Both the position numbers and the translations under genes were made by a program. The notes below the pieces were generated by a model that did not search any database, was not told where the DNA came from, and saw nothing but the letters and a program-made list of their open reading frames with translations. A stretch of DNA of 64,000 nucleotides from JAOPZW01 sp963851295 (GTDB lineage Bacteria; Actinomycetota; Thermoleophilia; Solirubrobacterales; Solirubrobacteraceae), in contig CAWKOS010000001.1 in assembly GCA_963851295.1 (NCBI GenBank), positions 744,001-808,000 of the forward strand, read 5' to 3'. Positions 17,731 through 26,798 of the stretch are shown here, piece by piece (within the stretch, counting starts at the first letter, position 1; each line of letters opens with the position of its first letter).

Positions 17731-20391
17731 TCACGATCGCCCGATGCCCTCGTAGGTCAGTCCGGCGGCGGCCACCGCGTCGGGATCGAGCGCGTTGCGC
17801 CCGTCGATCACGAGGCGGCCGCTCATGGCGCTCGCCACGGCGCCGAAGTCGAGCTCCTTGAACTCGTCCCACTCGGTGACGAGCACGGTCGCGTCGGCGC
17901 CGGACACCGCGCTCAGCGCGTCGTCGGCGAACGCGATCCCCGGCATCATCTTGCGCGCCTCGTGCTCGGCCACCGGGTCGTAGGCGATCACCTTGGCGCC
18001 CGCGGCCTGCAACCGCGCGCTGAGCACGAGCGAGGTCGCCTCGCGCATGTCGTCGGTGTTGGGCTTGAAGGCCAGGCCGAGCAGCGCCACCGTCCGCCCC
18101 ACGAGCGAGCCGAGGTGCTTCTCGAGCTTCGCCATGACGCGGCGCTTCTGCAGCTCGTTGACCTCGATGACCGCGTTGAGGAGCTGGAAGTGGTAGCCGG
18201 AGTTGCCGGCGAGCTGCTTGAGGGCGGTGACATCTTTTGGGAAGCAGTTGTGGGTCGCCAAACCCGCGCTCGTCACGAAGCTGTGGGTGCCCACGACCTC
18301 GAAGGAGTAGACCGGTCCGATGAGGGGTCGACGCTCGGCGCTCGTGACGCGCACCCACGCGGTGCCGTCCTCGAAGCGCCGCGACCCGGTCGGCGCGATG
18401 CGCTTGGCCTGGCGAGCGATGCTCGCGAGCACACCGGTCCTGTCGCGCTCCGGCACGAGCACGATCGCGCGCTCGACCTGCTCGGCGCCGCTGACGCGGA
18501 TCCAGTGCGTGTCCTTTGTCGACTTGGCGGTGCGGCCGATGCGGCGCGAAGCGACGATGCCGACGTCGGCCAGCAGCCGCAGCACGCCATCGGCGAGCTC
18601 GTCGCTCACGGTGCCGAGCTCGATGATGCAGCTCGGGCCTCCGTTGATCAGCGACCACGAGCCGTCGCCTTCAAAGAGCCCCGACAGCAGCGCCCACTTG
18701 TCCTCGGCCGGACGGTCCCAGATGAGGTCGGGGAGGCGCTGCTCGTAGCTGTTGCGTCCGAGGCCCAGGACCTGGGTCCACCACGCGGATGCCAGGCGCG
18801 ACTGGACGCGCACCTCGTGCGCGGTCGCGAGCCGGAAGTCGCGGACGCGGCCGCCGTGGCGCAGCCAGTAGGCGGCGACCTCGTCGACGAGATGCTGCTC
18901 GCGCTCGAGGTGGAAGCTCCAGTGAAGGCGCTCGGGCGTCGCGTGCCCCTCGGCGACGTAGAGGCCGACAACCCGCCAGAAGGCGGCATCGAGCGTGAGC
19001 TCGCTCGCGACCTCGGTACCGTTCTTCGCCGTGCGCAGCGTTGAGCCGCGCAGCGGCAGCTCCGCCGCCGCCAACTCGTGGAGGCGGATGGTTCCAGTAC
19101 GGCGGATCTCGCTCGCCCGCGGACCGGTGGCCGTCATCGCGTCGATGTGCTCGCGCTTGGGCCGCACGATCAGCTTCTCGGGCGCGATCTCGGCGGCCTC
19201 GGCAGCCGCCAGCAGGCTCGAGACGCCGACCGGCGCGAGCTCACGCGTGCGCTCCATCGCCAGCGGCAGCCAGTCCTCGGTGGTCAGCTCCTCGGCGAGC
19301 TTGATCTCGGCCTGACCGCCCGCTCCGTCGCCGACGAAACACGGGTGGTCCGGCGTGCAGCGCACCCGGCGCCCCGTCTTGGTGCGCACGTCGACGATCT
19401 CGCCCGCGTACTCGCGGCGTGTCGCGCACATGACGGGCAGGAAGAGCGGCTCGCCCGCATCCGGCGCCCACGAGAGGATCTCCAGGCCGGCCGGCTCGAT
19501 GACGCCGTCGTCGGCAGGCCCGTCCTCGCTCTCCAGGCGTCGCCAGAGGTCCTCGAGGCGCAGCAGCGTCGTCCGACCGTGATGGCGAACGAGGACGGTC
19601 TCCTCACCGGCAAGGCAGCTTCCACCGAAACCGACGCCCGCCTGCAGGAACTTCGGCCCGATGCGGTCGTCGAGGCCGATGCCCTTCGCGACCTCGATGA
19701 CGTTCGCGCCGGTGACCTCGCAGACGTTGGCGATCTCGTTGATGAAGGAGATCTTCGTGGCCAGGAAGGCGTTGGCCGCGAGCTTGATCATCTCGGCGCT
19801 CGCGATGTCGGTGCGCACGAGCGGGGCGTCGAGCGGGGCGTAGAGGTCGACGACCGCGTCGCCGGCCCAGTCGCCCTCGTCGCCGACGACGACGCGGTCG
19901 GGCTCGAGGAAGTCGCGCACCGCCGAGCCCTCCTTGAGGAACTCGGGGCACGAGACGTAGCGGAAGTTCTCCTTGCCCTGCTCGCGGAAGATGCGCTTGA
20001 TCGCCTCGCCGGTGCCGACGGGGACCGTGGACTTCATGACCAGGGCGTGGCCGTCGGAGACCGGCATCGCGTTGACCACGGCGTGGACCGCGCTGAGGTC
20101 GGCGTCGCCGGAGTACGTCGGCGGCGTGCCGACCGCGACGAAGAGCAGGCGCGCGTGCTCGAGGGCGTCGGCGATGTCGGTCGAGAAGTGCAGGCGGCCG
20201 CGGTGCTTGGCGACGAGCTCCTCCAGGCCGGGCTCCCAGATCGGGATCTCGCCGCGCTGCAGGCGCGCGACCTTGTCCGCGTCGATGTCGATGCAGAAGA
20301 CGTCGTTGCCGAGCTCGGCGAAGCCGGCCGCAGTGACGAGGCCCACGTAGCCGGTGCCGATGACGCCGATCGGTTCGCGTTGCGTGCTCAT
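17731..20391 (-). CDS. UDP-glucose 6-dehydrogenase precursor containing an intein
   Basis: The 886-residue precursor has a split host enzyme. Residues 1-258 carry the NAD fold (GVIGTGYVGLVTAAGFAELG), KSTVPVGTG and KLAANAFLATKISFINEI, and end GVGFGGS. Residues 716-886 resume with CFPKDVTALK, then LGLAFKPNTDD and VIDGRNALD. Removing residues 259-715 joins GFGGS to CFPKD, restoring the catalytic-Cys motif and a normal 429-residue enzyme that oxidises UDP-glucose to UDP-glucuronate. The ATG at 20391 sits at a family-typical N-terminus. The neighbours, an NDP-sugar pyrophosphorylase, PGI/PMI and two LCP proteins, suggest envelope polysaccharide synthesis. Activity would depend on protein splicing. 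Confidence 0.93.
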   Translation of the reverse strand: MSTQREPIGVIGTGYVGLVTAAGFAELGNDVFCIDIDADKVARLQRGEIPIWEPGLEELVAKHRGRLHFSTDIADALEHARLLFVAVGTPPTYSGDADLSAVHAVVNAMPVSDGHALVMKSTVPVGTGEAIKRIFREQGKENFRYVSCPEFLKEGSAVRDFLEPDRVVVGDEGDWAGDAVVDLYAPLDAPLVRTDIASAEMIKLAANAFLATKISFINEIANVCEVTGANVIEVAKGIGLDDRIGPKFLQAGVGFGGSCLAGEETVLVRHHGRTTLLRLEDLWRRLESEDGPADDGVIEPAGLEILSWAPDAGEPLFLPVMCATRREYAGEIVDVRTKTGRRVRCTPDHPCFVGDGAGGQAEIKLAEELTTEDWLPLAMERTRELAPVGVSSLLAAAEAAEIAPEKLIVRPKREHIDAMTATGPRASEIRRTGTIRLHELAAAELPLRGSTLRTAKNGTEVASELTLDAAFWRVVGLYVAEGHATPERLHWSFHLEREQHLVDEVAAYWLRHGGRVRDFRLATAHEVRVQSRLASAWWTQVLGLGRNSYEQRLPDLIWDRPAEDKWALLSGLFEGDGSWSLINGGPSCIIELGTVSDELADGVLRLLADVGIVASRRIGRTAKSTKDTHWIRVSGAEQVERAIVLVPERDRTGVLASIARQAKRIAPTGSRRFEDGTAWVRVTSAERRPLIGPVYSFEVVGTHSFVTSAGLATHNCFPKDVTALKQLAGNSGYHFQLLNAVIEVNELQKRRVMAKLEKHLGSLVGRTVALLGLAFKPNTDDMREATSLVLSARLQAAGAKVIAYDPVAEHEARKMMPGIAFADDALSAVSGADATVLVTEWDEFKELDFGAVASAMSGRLVIDGRNALDPDAVAAAGLTYEGIGRS
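18247..19617 (-). mobile_element. intein with LAGLIDADG homing endonuclease, in UDP-glucose dehydrogenase
   Basis: 457 codons in frame. Block A begins with Cys1 (CLAGEETVLVRHHG). Block B has T88 and H91 in RVRCTPDH. Two LAGLIDADG-type helices are present, VVGLYVAEG (about 216-224) and LLSGLFEGDG (about 310-319), both keeping the acidic residue needed for DNA cleavage. The C-terminal block is VYSFEVVGTHSFVT, ending ATHN, with the penultimate His and final Asn. The residue after the intein is Cys, the host's own nucleophile. All splicing residues are in place, so it should splice and may still home. An intein in a homologous archaeal dehydrogenase (Methanocaldococcus) is known. Confidence 0.95.
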
Positions 20392-20432
20392 GGAGCGGCG
20401 ACGCAGGGTATCGGGAACGCGAGCGCGCCCGG

Positions 20433-21962
20433 CTAGCGCCCGCCCAGCGAGCGGGCCGAGCGCGCGAGCGCGAGCATCTGCTTGTTGGTCAGCGTGCGCA
20501 GCAGCGTGTTGGAGACCCAGTACGACCCGCGCCGGGTCCGCCACGCCACCAGCTTCAGGCGGCTGCCGTCGTAGTAGAGCTTGTAGGTGCGCCCGCCCGA
20601 GGTCTCGCTGGCGCTCGGATCGTCGAGGATCGGCGGCGAGCGCCAGTCGGTGCCCTGGATGCCGTAGTACTGGCCGATCCGGCCCTCGTAGGCGACGATC
20701 CGGTAGGCGCGGTGGCGCTTGCCCGCGCGGTCGACGATGTCGTAGGCGCGCGAGTCGTTGACGCGGTAGCTGCCCGTCGAGGACATCAGCGTCGGGTAGT
20801 AGACGGGCAGCCGATCGAGCTTGACCTGCAGCGGCGCGGCGATGTTCTCGCTGGCGTCGCGGTTGCGGACCAGCCCCGCGACGGCCGCCGGGCGCCGGCT
20901 CTTTCGCTTCTTGGAGCGCTTGCCCGTCGTGGACCGCGTGGCCGTCTCGCGCGCGCTGCCGTGCGCGCCCCGGGTGGCCCGCGCGGCGAGGAAGGCCTCG
21001 ACGGTCTTCTTGAGGGCCCCGTCGCCGATGACGACGTTGCCCGAGCCGTCGCCGGCGTCCTCGGCGGGGAACTGGACCTCCTGGATCGGCTTGCCCGCCG
21101 ATTCGGCCACGAGCTTGAGCAGCGAGAGGATCGCGTTCTTGGAGTCGATGTCGGTGCGCACCGACTGCCCGAAGATCCGCAGCAGCTCCTTGCGGTCGGA
21201 GAAGACGCTGCCGACGGTGATCTGGTTCTTGGCCTCGCCCAGGAACGACTGCTGGCGCGCGGCGCGGATGAGGTCGTTGTCGAGGTGGCGGTAGCGGACG
21301 TAGTCGAGCGCGTCGGGGCCGCACAGCTTCTGGTAGCCGGCGCCAACGTCGATCGCCGCGTACGGGGGCCCGCCGCCATTGGGCGGGTGGTTGTCGTTGA
21401 AGTACTTGTGGTCGACGTCGACGTAGACGCAGCCGAGGCGGTCGACGGCGCCGCGGAAGCCCCAGAAGGTCACCCGCACGTAGTGGTGGATGGGGATCTT
21501 CAGCAGGTTGCGCACGGTGCGTAGCGTCAGGCGGTCCTCGCCGAAGGCGAAGGCGGCGTTGAGCTTCTGGCGCCCGTGGCCGGGGATGTCGACGAGCAGG
21601 TCGCGCGGCAGCGACATGAGCGCCGTCGCGCGCTGGTGGGGATCCAGGCGCACCAGGATCATGGTGTCCGAGCGCGTCGGCGGCGGGTGGCGCTGCAGCG
21701 CCTCGGCCTTGCGGCGGTCGTCGCCGATGACGAGGATCGTCTGGGGCTTGCCGGGCGCGACGTCGGCCAGCAGCTGCTTGACCTGCGGGTCCAGCGGCGT
21801 CGTGTTGCGCCGGAAGATCGTGATCCCCTCGTCGATCTCCAGCAGCACCGCGGAGGCGACCGTCGCCGCGCACAGGCAGGTGATGATCGCGCCCGCGAGC
21901 ACGAAGCGCTTGTACATGCCGCGCGCCAGGCGCGGGGGACCGTCGTAGGGCTTGCGGATCAC
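20433..21962 (-). CDS. LytR-CpsA-Psr family protein, first of two
   Basis: 509 residues. A short cytoplasmic N-terminus precedes one membrane helix (residues about 17-42), and the extracellular part is an LCP domain: ILVIGDDRRK, SDTMILVRLDPHQRATALMS, LPRDLLVDIPGHGRQKLNAAFAFG, and a conserved DALDYVRYRHLDNDLIRAAR. LCP enzymes attach undecaprenyl-linked glycopolymers to peptidoglycan or arabinogalactan. A Ser/Arg-rich low-complexity segment lies near residues 320-345. The ATG overlaps the stop of the paralogue just upstream (ATGA). It sits 41 bases before the UDP-glucose dehydrogenase gene. Confidence 0.85.
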   Translation of the reverse strand: MIRKPYDGPPRLARGMYKRFVLAGAIITCLCAATVASAVLLEIDEGITIFRRNTTPLDPQVKQLLADVAPGKPQTILVIGDDRRKAEALQRHPPPTRSDTMILVRLDPHQRATALMSLPRDLLVDIPGHGRQKLNAAFAFGEDRLTLRTVRNLLKIPIHHYVRVTFWGFRGAVDRLGCVYVDVDHKYFNDNHPPNGGGPPYAAIDVGAGYQKLCGPDALDYVRYRHLDNDLIRAARQQSFLGEAKNQITVGSVFSDRKELLRIFGQSVRTDIDSKNAILSLLKLVAESAGKPIQEVQFPAEDAGDGSGNVVIGDGALKKTVEAFLAARATRGAHGSARETATRSTTGKRSKKRKSRRPAAVAGLVRNRDASENIAAPLQVKLDRLPVYYPTLMSSTGSYRVNDSRAYDIVDRAGKRHRAYRIVAYEGRIGQYYGIQGTDWRSPPILDDPSASETSGGRTYKLYYDGSRLKLVAWRTRRGSYWVSNTLLRTLTNKQMLALARSARSLGGR

Positions 21963-23482
21963 TTACCGCCGAAGCGGGTCAGCGACCGCGCGATCGCGAG
22001 CATCTGCTTGTTGGTCAAGGTCTTCGACAGGCTGTTCGAAACCCAGTACACCGCGCGCGGCGTGCTCCACGACACGAGGCGCAGGCGGCTGCCATCGTAG
22101 AACAGCTTGTAGGTGCGGCCGCGCATCCTCATCGTGTCGGAGGAGTCGTCGAGGATCGGCGGCGACTTCCACGTCATGCCCTGGACGCCGTAGTACTGGC
22201 CGTCGAGCCCGGAGCTGAGGACGATCCGATAGGCGCGATAGCGCCGGTGGTGGTTGTCGTAGATGTCGTAGATCCGCGGGCTGCCGTCGGTCGAGTAGCC
22301 GCCCCGCGCCAGGCGCGCCTGCGGGTAGTACATCGGGAAGCTCAGGTGCTGCGAGGCCTGCGCGACGTGGTTCTCGCCGCCGGTCTTGTCGACGATGACG
22401 CCGGGCGGCAGGCCGGGCGAGGTGCGCGCCGCGCGCTTGCGGGCCTTCTTGCTCGTGGGCTTGGACGCGCCGCGCCCGAGCTGGCGTGAGCCCGTCGAGG
22501 CCTTGACGTGCAGGAACTCCTGCTTGGACAGCTCGAGGTTCTGCGGCGAGATGGTCACGAACTCCGGCCCGATGTCGCCGCGGAAGCGGACCTCGCGGAT
22601 CGGGTGCCCGGAGGATTCGAAGGCGAGCTTGAGCAGGCGCAGGATCGCGGAGTTCGAGTGCAGGTCGGTGTCGGTGTAGCGCCCGAAGATCCGCAGCAGC
22701 TCCTTGCGGTCGCCGAAGAGCCGCCCGAGCCCGATCTGGTCCTTGGCCTGGCGCAGGAAGTCCTGCTGGCGCGCGGAGCGCACGAGGTCGTCGTCGGCGT
22801 GGCGGAAGCGCACGTAGTCCAGCGACTTGGAGCCGCACAGCCTCTGGTAGCCCGCCGGGATGTTGATCTCGGAGTACTGCTGGCTCGGGGGCAGGCCGGC
22901 GTTGGAGTGGTAGTAGCGCTTGTCGACATCGACGTAGACGCAGCCGAGGCGGTTGACGGCGCGCTGGAAGCCGCCGAAGTTGACGTTGACGACGTGGTTG
23001 ATCGGGATGTGGAGCAGGTTGCGGACCGTCCGCACCGCGAGCGCCGGGCCGCCATAGGAGTAGGCCGCGTTGATCTTCGTCGTGTCGATCCCGCCGCCGG
23101 GCACCTGGATGGGCACCTTGAGGTCGCGCGGGATGTTCATCACCGCAGTGGCCTCCTTGGACGGGTCGAGGCGCACGAGCATCATCGTGTCCGAGCGCGC
23201 CGGGTTGTCCTGCTTGATGTCCACGAAGCGCCGGTCGGAGCCGAGGACGAGGATCGTCTGCGGCTTGCCGGCGGGGACGTCGTCGAGCGCGCCCTTGAGC
23301 CCGGGGATGACGTGGCCGGCGCTCTCGTCGCGGATGACGGTGACCAGCGAGTTGACCTCGAGCAGGCCCGCGGAGGCGACCGCGCCCGCCGTGAGCAGCG
23401 TGATCAGCACCCCCGCGATCGCGAAGCGCTTGTACATCGCGAACGCGACGCGAGGCGGCTTTTCGTCGGGGAACGGGCTCAT
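21959..23482 (-). CDS. LytR-CpsA-Psr family protein, second of two
   Basis: 507 residues, clearly a tandem duplicate of the next gene: a similar N-terminal membrane anchor (MYKRFAIAGVLITLLTAGAV), the LCP core (ILVLGSDRRF, SDTMMLVRLDPSKEATAVMN, IPRDLKVPI, KSLDYVRFRHADDDLVRSAR), a linker, and the same C-terminal WKSPPILDDSS ... RLRLVSWSTPRAVYWVSNSL region. The shared C-terminal domain beyond the LCP core suggests a paired or alternate function, perhaps attaching two polymers. It is the first gene of the minus-strand envelope block; upstream, 40 bases separate it from the M20 peptidase. Confidence 0.85.
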   Translation of the reverse strand: MSPFPDEKPPRVAFAMYKRFAIAGVLITLLTAGAVASAGLLEVNSLVTVIRDESAGHVIPGLKGALDDVPAGKPQTILVLGSDRRFVDIKQDNPARSDTMMLVRLDPSKEATAVMNIPRDLKVPIQVPGGGIDTTKINAAYSYGGPALAVRTVRNLLHIPINHVVNVNFGGFQRAVNRLGCVYVDVDKRYYHSNAGLPPSQQYSEINIPAGYQRLCGSKSLDYVRFRHADDDLVRSARQQDFLRQAKDQIGLGRLFGDRKELLRIFGRYTDTDLHSNSAILRLLKLAFESSGHPIREVRFRGDIGPEFVTISPQNLELSKQEFLHVKASTGSRQLGRGASKPTSKKARKRAARTSPGLPPGVIVDKTGGENHVAQASQHLSFPMYYPQARLARGGYSTDGSPRIYDIYDNHHRRYRAYRIVLSSGLDGQYYGVQGMTWKSPPILDDSSDTMRMRGRTYKLFYDGSRLRLVSWSTPRAVYWVSNSLSKTLTNKQMLAIARSLTRFGGK

Positions 23483-23522
23483 GCGGGCTTCGGAAGAGGG
23501 TAGGTCGTCAGGCGGCGGCGGG

Positions 23523-24644
23523 CTACGCCAGGCCGCCGTCGACCGCGCGCAGCGACGGCTCTTGGCGCTCGAGCCACACCGGAAGGTGTTTGACGAAATC
23601 GCCCAGAGCCCTGCGATACAGGGCCAACGAGGATATCGACACCCATTCGTGCGGCCCGTGGTGTCCGCCGCCCACCGGCCCGAACTCCACGGCCGGGATG
23701 CCCGCCTCGAGGAAGGAGATGGCGTCCGAGGCGCCGTCGCGCCCGATCGACAGCGCGTCGCCCTCGATCGAGCGCCCGACCGCGTCGCGCAGCGCCAGCA
23801 CGTAGGCGTTGCGGCGCGAGACGATGGCCGGCGCGCGCTGGAAGGACTTGACGATCTCGAGGTCCCCGATGGCCCGGATCTGGGCCATGATGTCGCCCGG
23901 GTCCTGGTTGGGCAGGAAGCGGATGTCGACGTCGATGGTGCAGACGTCGGGGACCTTGTTGAAGGCGTCGCCGCCGACGATGCGCGCGAGGTTGATCGAC
24001 GGGCGGTCGAAGAGGTCGGAGGACTCGCGGCTGAAGGGCAGCGTCTCGATGCGCCGGAAGGCGTCGTGGGCCTTGAGGATCGCGTTGTCGCCCAGCCACG
24101 GCGTGGAGCCGTGCGCGGCGGTGCCCGAGACCTGCAGACGCAGGGCGAGCACGCCCTTGGCCTGGACGCCGATGTGGAGGTCGGTCGGCTCGCCGGTGAG
24201 GGCGAAGTCGGCCCGCAGCCCCTCCTTGACGAGGACGTCGGTCGAGCGCCGCGTGACGTCCTCGGACTCCTCGTCGGGGACGCAGACGAAGCGCACCCGG
24301 ACCTGGTCCTGCTCGGCGACGTCCTTCAGCGCGCACATCATGGCCGCCAGCGCGCCCTTCATGTCGTAGGCGCCGCGGCCGACGAGCCGGTCGCCCTCGA
24401 TGCGTGGCGTGAACTGGCCCTCGCGCGCCGGGACGACGTCGAGGTGGCCATGGAAGACGACGGTCGGGCCGTCCTTGGGCCCGGTCTCGGCCAGGATGAC
24501 GGGCAGGCCGTCGTGGTCGAGGCCGTCGACGGTCAGCTCGCGCGACTCCAGCCAGCCCTTGACGAAGCCGGCGGCCGCGCGCAGGCCCTCGCCGGTGGCG
24601 GTGTCGTAGGTGATGAGGCGCTCGGCGAGGACGTGCTCGTCCAT
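23523..24644 (-). CDS. M20-family metallopeptidase (ArgE/DapE type)
   Basis: 373 residues. The two-zinc site is complete: His/Asp in VVFHGHLDVVP, Asp in GRGAYDMKG, the catalytic Glu pair in VCVPDEESED, TGEPTD, and the last His in GGGHHGPHEWVS. The dimerisation domain begins near residue 180 (LQVSGTAAHGSTPW). The family removes acyl groups from amino acids or cleaves dipeptides; DapE, ArgE or a general deacylase cannot be told apart from the sequence. It is transcribed alone and is divergent from the saccharopine dehydrogenase-like gene, with 41 bases between starts. Confidence 0.85.
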   Translation of the reverse strand: MDEHVLAERLITYDTATGEGLRAAAGFVKGWLESRELTVDGLDHDGLPVILAETGPKDGPTVVFHGHLDVVPAREGQFTPRIEGDRLVGRGAYDMKGALAAMMCALKDVAEQDQVRVRFVCVPDEESEDVTRRSTDVLVKEGLRADFALTGEPTDLHIGVQAKGVLALRLQVSGTAAHGSTPWLGDNAILKAHDAFRRIETLPFSRESSDLFDRPSINLARIVGGDAFNKVPDVCTIDVDIRFLPNQDPGDIMAQIRAIGDLEIVKSFQRAPAIVSRRNAYVLALRDAVGRSIEGDALSIGRDGASDAISFLEAGIPAVEFGPVGGGHHGPHEWVSISSLALYRRALGDFVKHLPVWLERQEPSLRAVDGGLA

Positions 24645-24685
24645 GGCAGCCAGGATAGGGACCGGGGCGCGCTAGGGTCGCCGCC

Positions 24686-25792
24686 ATGGCAGAGCGCATC
24701 GTCGTCTTCGGGGCCACCGGCTACACCGGCGATCTCACCGCCCGCGCGCTCGTCGCGCGCGGCGCCCGGCCCGTGTTGGCGGCCCGCAGCGGCGCGCGCG
24801 TGCAGGCGCTCGCCGAGGAGCTCGGCGACCTGGACTGGATGCTCGCCGACGTCGAGCACCCAGACTCGGTCCGCGCCCTCGTCCAGCGCGGCGACGTGCT
24901 CGTGTCGACCGTCGGCCCGTTCGCCCGCTGGGGCGAGCCCGCGGTGCAGGCGGCGATCGGGGCGGGCGCGCACTACCTCGACTCCACGGGCGAGGGCGGC
25001 TTCATCCGGGAGGTGTTCGAGCGCTTCGGCCCGGGCGCGCAGGCCGCGGGCTGCGGGCTCGTGACCGCCTTCGGCTACGACTGGGTGCCCGGGAACCTCG
25101 CGGGCGCGCTGGCGCTGCGCGACGGCGGCGAGGCCGCCACGAGCGTGGCGATCGGCTACTTCAGCCCGGGCGTGGGCGCGGGCTCGATGAGCGGCGGTAC
25201 GCGCGCGAGCGCCGCCGGCGTCCTGCTCTCCGCGGGCTATGCCTGGCACGGCGGGCGCCTGGTGGGGGAGCGCCCGGGGCGCCACTCGCGGACGTTCGAG
25301 CTGCGCCCGGGCAAGCGGGCGCGCGCGATCAGCGTCGCCAGCTCCGAGCACCTCACGCTCCCGCGCCTGCACCGGACGCTGCGCGACGTCGACGTCTTCC
25401 TGGGCTGGTTCGGCCCGGCGTCCGAGCCGATGCGGGTCCTCTCGGCGGGGATGTCCGTGGTGACCACGATCCCCGGCGCGCGCGGCGCGCTGCAGGGGCT
25501 GTTCTCGCGCGTCGTGAAGGGTTCGACCGGCGGACCCGACGCCGAGGCGCGGGCGACGAGCACATCGCTGGTGGTGGCCGAGGCGCGCGACGCCGGCGGA
25601 ACGGTGCTCGCCGAGGCGCGGCTCGAGGGCGTCAACGGCTACGACCTGACCGCCGGCTTCCTGGCCTGGGGCGCGGTGACGGCGGCGGGCGGCGGCCTGC
25701 AGGGCACGGGCGCCCTCGGGCCGGTGGACGGCTTCGGGCTCGACGCGCTGCAGGCGGGGTGCGCGGAGGCGGGGATCGCGCGGGTCGCTTAG
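24686..25792 (+). CDS. saccharopine dehydrogenase-like oxidoreductase
   Basis: 368 residues with an N-terminal Rossmann fold (IVVFGATGYTGDLTARAL) and the typical VSTVGPF ... YLDSTGEGGF segment. The family includes mycobacterial trans-acting enoyl reductases as well as saccharopine reductases. No lysine-catabolism genes are near, so a lipid enoyl reductase is possible; this is not shown. Its ATG is 41 bases from the divergent M20 gene, and it ends 46 bases before a convergent PPOX gene. The second half, GYFSPGVGAGSMSGG onward, is the usual substrate-binding region. Confidence 0.75.
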   Translation: MAERIVVFGATGYTGDLTARALVARGARPVLAARSGARVQALAEELGDLDWMLADVEHPDSVRALVQRGDVLVSTVGPFARWGEPAVQAAIGAGAHYLDSTGEGGFIREVFERFGPGAQAAGCGLVTAFGYDWVPGNLAGALALRDGGEAATSVAIGYFSPGVGAGSMSGGTRASAAGVLLSAGYAWHGGRLVGERPGRHSRTFELRPGKRARAISVASSEHLTLPRLHRTLRDVDVFLGWFGPASEPMRVLSAGMSVVTTIPGARGALQGLFSRVVKGSTGGPDAEARATSTSLVVAEARDAGGTVLAEARLEGVNGYDLTAGFLAWGAVTAAGGGLQGTGALGPVDGFGLDALQAGCAEAGIARVA

Positions 25793-25838
25793 TGCTGTGT
25801 CCCCGTGGCGTTGGGCGGCGCTCGAAGGCGACCCGGCC

Positions 25839-26330
25839 CTACGCCGCGAACGACCACCGCACCATCGTCGCCGCGAGCTCCGCCTCGTCCCAGCTCAGCA
25901 CCGTCCGCGGGCGCAGGGCGTACAGCGGCGTGTCGGGGTCGGAGGCGTCGACGCGCCAGCCGTACTTGGCTTCGTAGGTCTCGACGAAGCCGTCGGGGAA
26001 CGGCGTCGGCTCGACGACGCCCTCGACGACCGCGACGCGGTCGCCCTCCAAGTGGACGGTCGCGCGCGGGTCGGCGCGCAGGTTGCGGGCGCTCACCGAG
26101 GCGGGCGAGGTCGAGAAGACCAAGGCGCCGTCGTGCCACAGCGCCCACACCGGCTTGGCGTGCGGCGGGCCGTCCGCGCGCGCCGTGCACAGCCAGTAGT
26201 TGCGCGCGTCGCGCAGCCAGCCCTCGACCGTCGCCCACGGCAGCGCGTCGCCGGGCGCCCCACTGCGCTCGCTCGTGCCGTAGCCCGCGCCGAGCTGCGG
26301 CCACGACGGCGTCGGCTCCGGAGAGCTCAC
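25839..26330 (-). CDS. pyridoxamine 5'-phosphate oxidase-fold (F420/FMN) protein
   Basis: 163 residues from a GTG. The split-barrel fold is seen in NYWLCTARADGPPHAKPVWALW, then LVFSTSPASVSARNLRADPR, VHLEGDRVAVVEG, and a C-terminal Trp motif. The actinobacterial relatives bind F420, FMN or haem and reduce diverse substrates. Its start overlaps the stop of the upstream SRPBCC gene as GTGA, and a GAGG lies upstream. A pairing of PPOX-fold and SRPBCC genes is common, but the substrate is unknown. Confidence 0.78.
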   Translation of the reverse strand: MSSPEPTPSWPQLGAGYGTSERSGAPGDALPWATVEGWLRDARNYWLCTARADGPPHAKPVWALWHDGALVFSTSPASVSARNLRADPRATVHLEGDRVAVVEGVVEPTPFPDGFVETYEAKYGWRVDASDPDTPLYALRPRTVLSWDEAELAATMVRWSFAA

Positions 26331-26776
26331 CCCGCCTCGGCCCGCGCCTTGAGCCCCTCGGCCGCGCCGCCGACGAGGTACTCGCGGACCTTCTCCTCGG
26401 CACCGCCGCGCAGGAGCATGCCGAGCATCCGGCCGGGGTCGACCTCGAGCGCGTACGTCGCGCGGGTGCGCCCGCCGCCGAGGTCCTCGAAGCGCCACGA
26501 GCCGCGCAGGTCCTTCACGTCGCCGCGCTCCTGCTCCCAGCTGATGACGATCAGGGGGTCGTAGACGTAGCGCAGGCGCGAGCGGATCGCGCGCACGCGC
26601 GCGTCGGATTCCGTCTCGACGCTCGTGGCCCGCCGCTCGCCGTCGCGCTCGAGGACCTCGACGTCGGTGAGCGAGGCCTGCCACTCGGGCGCACGCTCGA
26701 TGTCGGCCGCGATGGCGAACACGACGTCGAGCGTCGCGCCGATCTCGACCGTCCTCTCGCCGCTGATCGCGCCCAT
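26327..26776 (-). CDS. SRPBCC (polyketide cyclase-like) family protein
   Basis: 149 residues. The START-like fold shows ATLDVVFAIAADIERAPEWQ, VRAIRSRLRYVYDPLIVISW and a long C-terminal helix (GGAEEKVREYLVGGAAEGLK). It would bind a lipophilic or aromatic ligand. It is translationally coupled to the downstream PPOX-fold gene by a GTGA overlap and starts 22 bases after the stop of adenine deaminase. No more specific role is visible. Confidence 0.78.
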   Translation of the reverse strand: MGAISGERTVEIGATLDVVFAIAADIERAPEWQASLTDVEVLERDGERRATSVETESDARVRAIRSRLRYVYDPLIVISWEQERGDVKDLRGSWRFEDLGGGRTRATYALEVDPGRMLGMLLRGGAEEKVREYLVGGAAEGLKARAEAG

Positions 26777-26798
26777 GACGCGGCAGATTACGCGCCGC

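Noticed and set aside
17731..21873. The UDP-glucose dehydrogenase frame stays open far upstream, to 21873
   Set aside because: Upstream of 20391 it overlaps the LCP gene in another frame and has no family similarity; the ATG at 20391 starts a normal dehydrogenase N-terminus.
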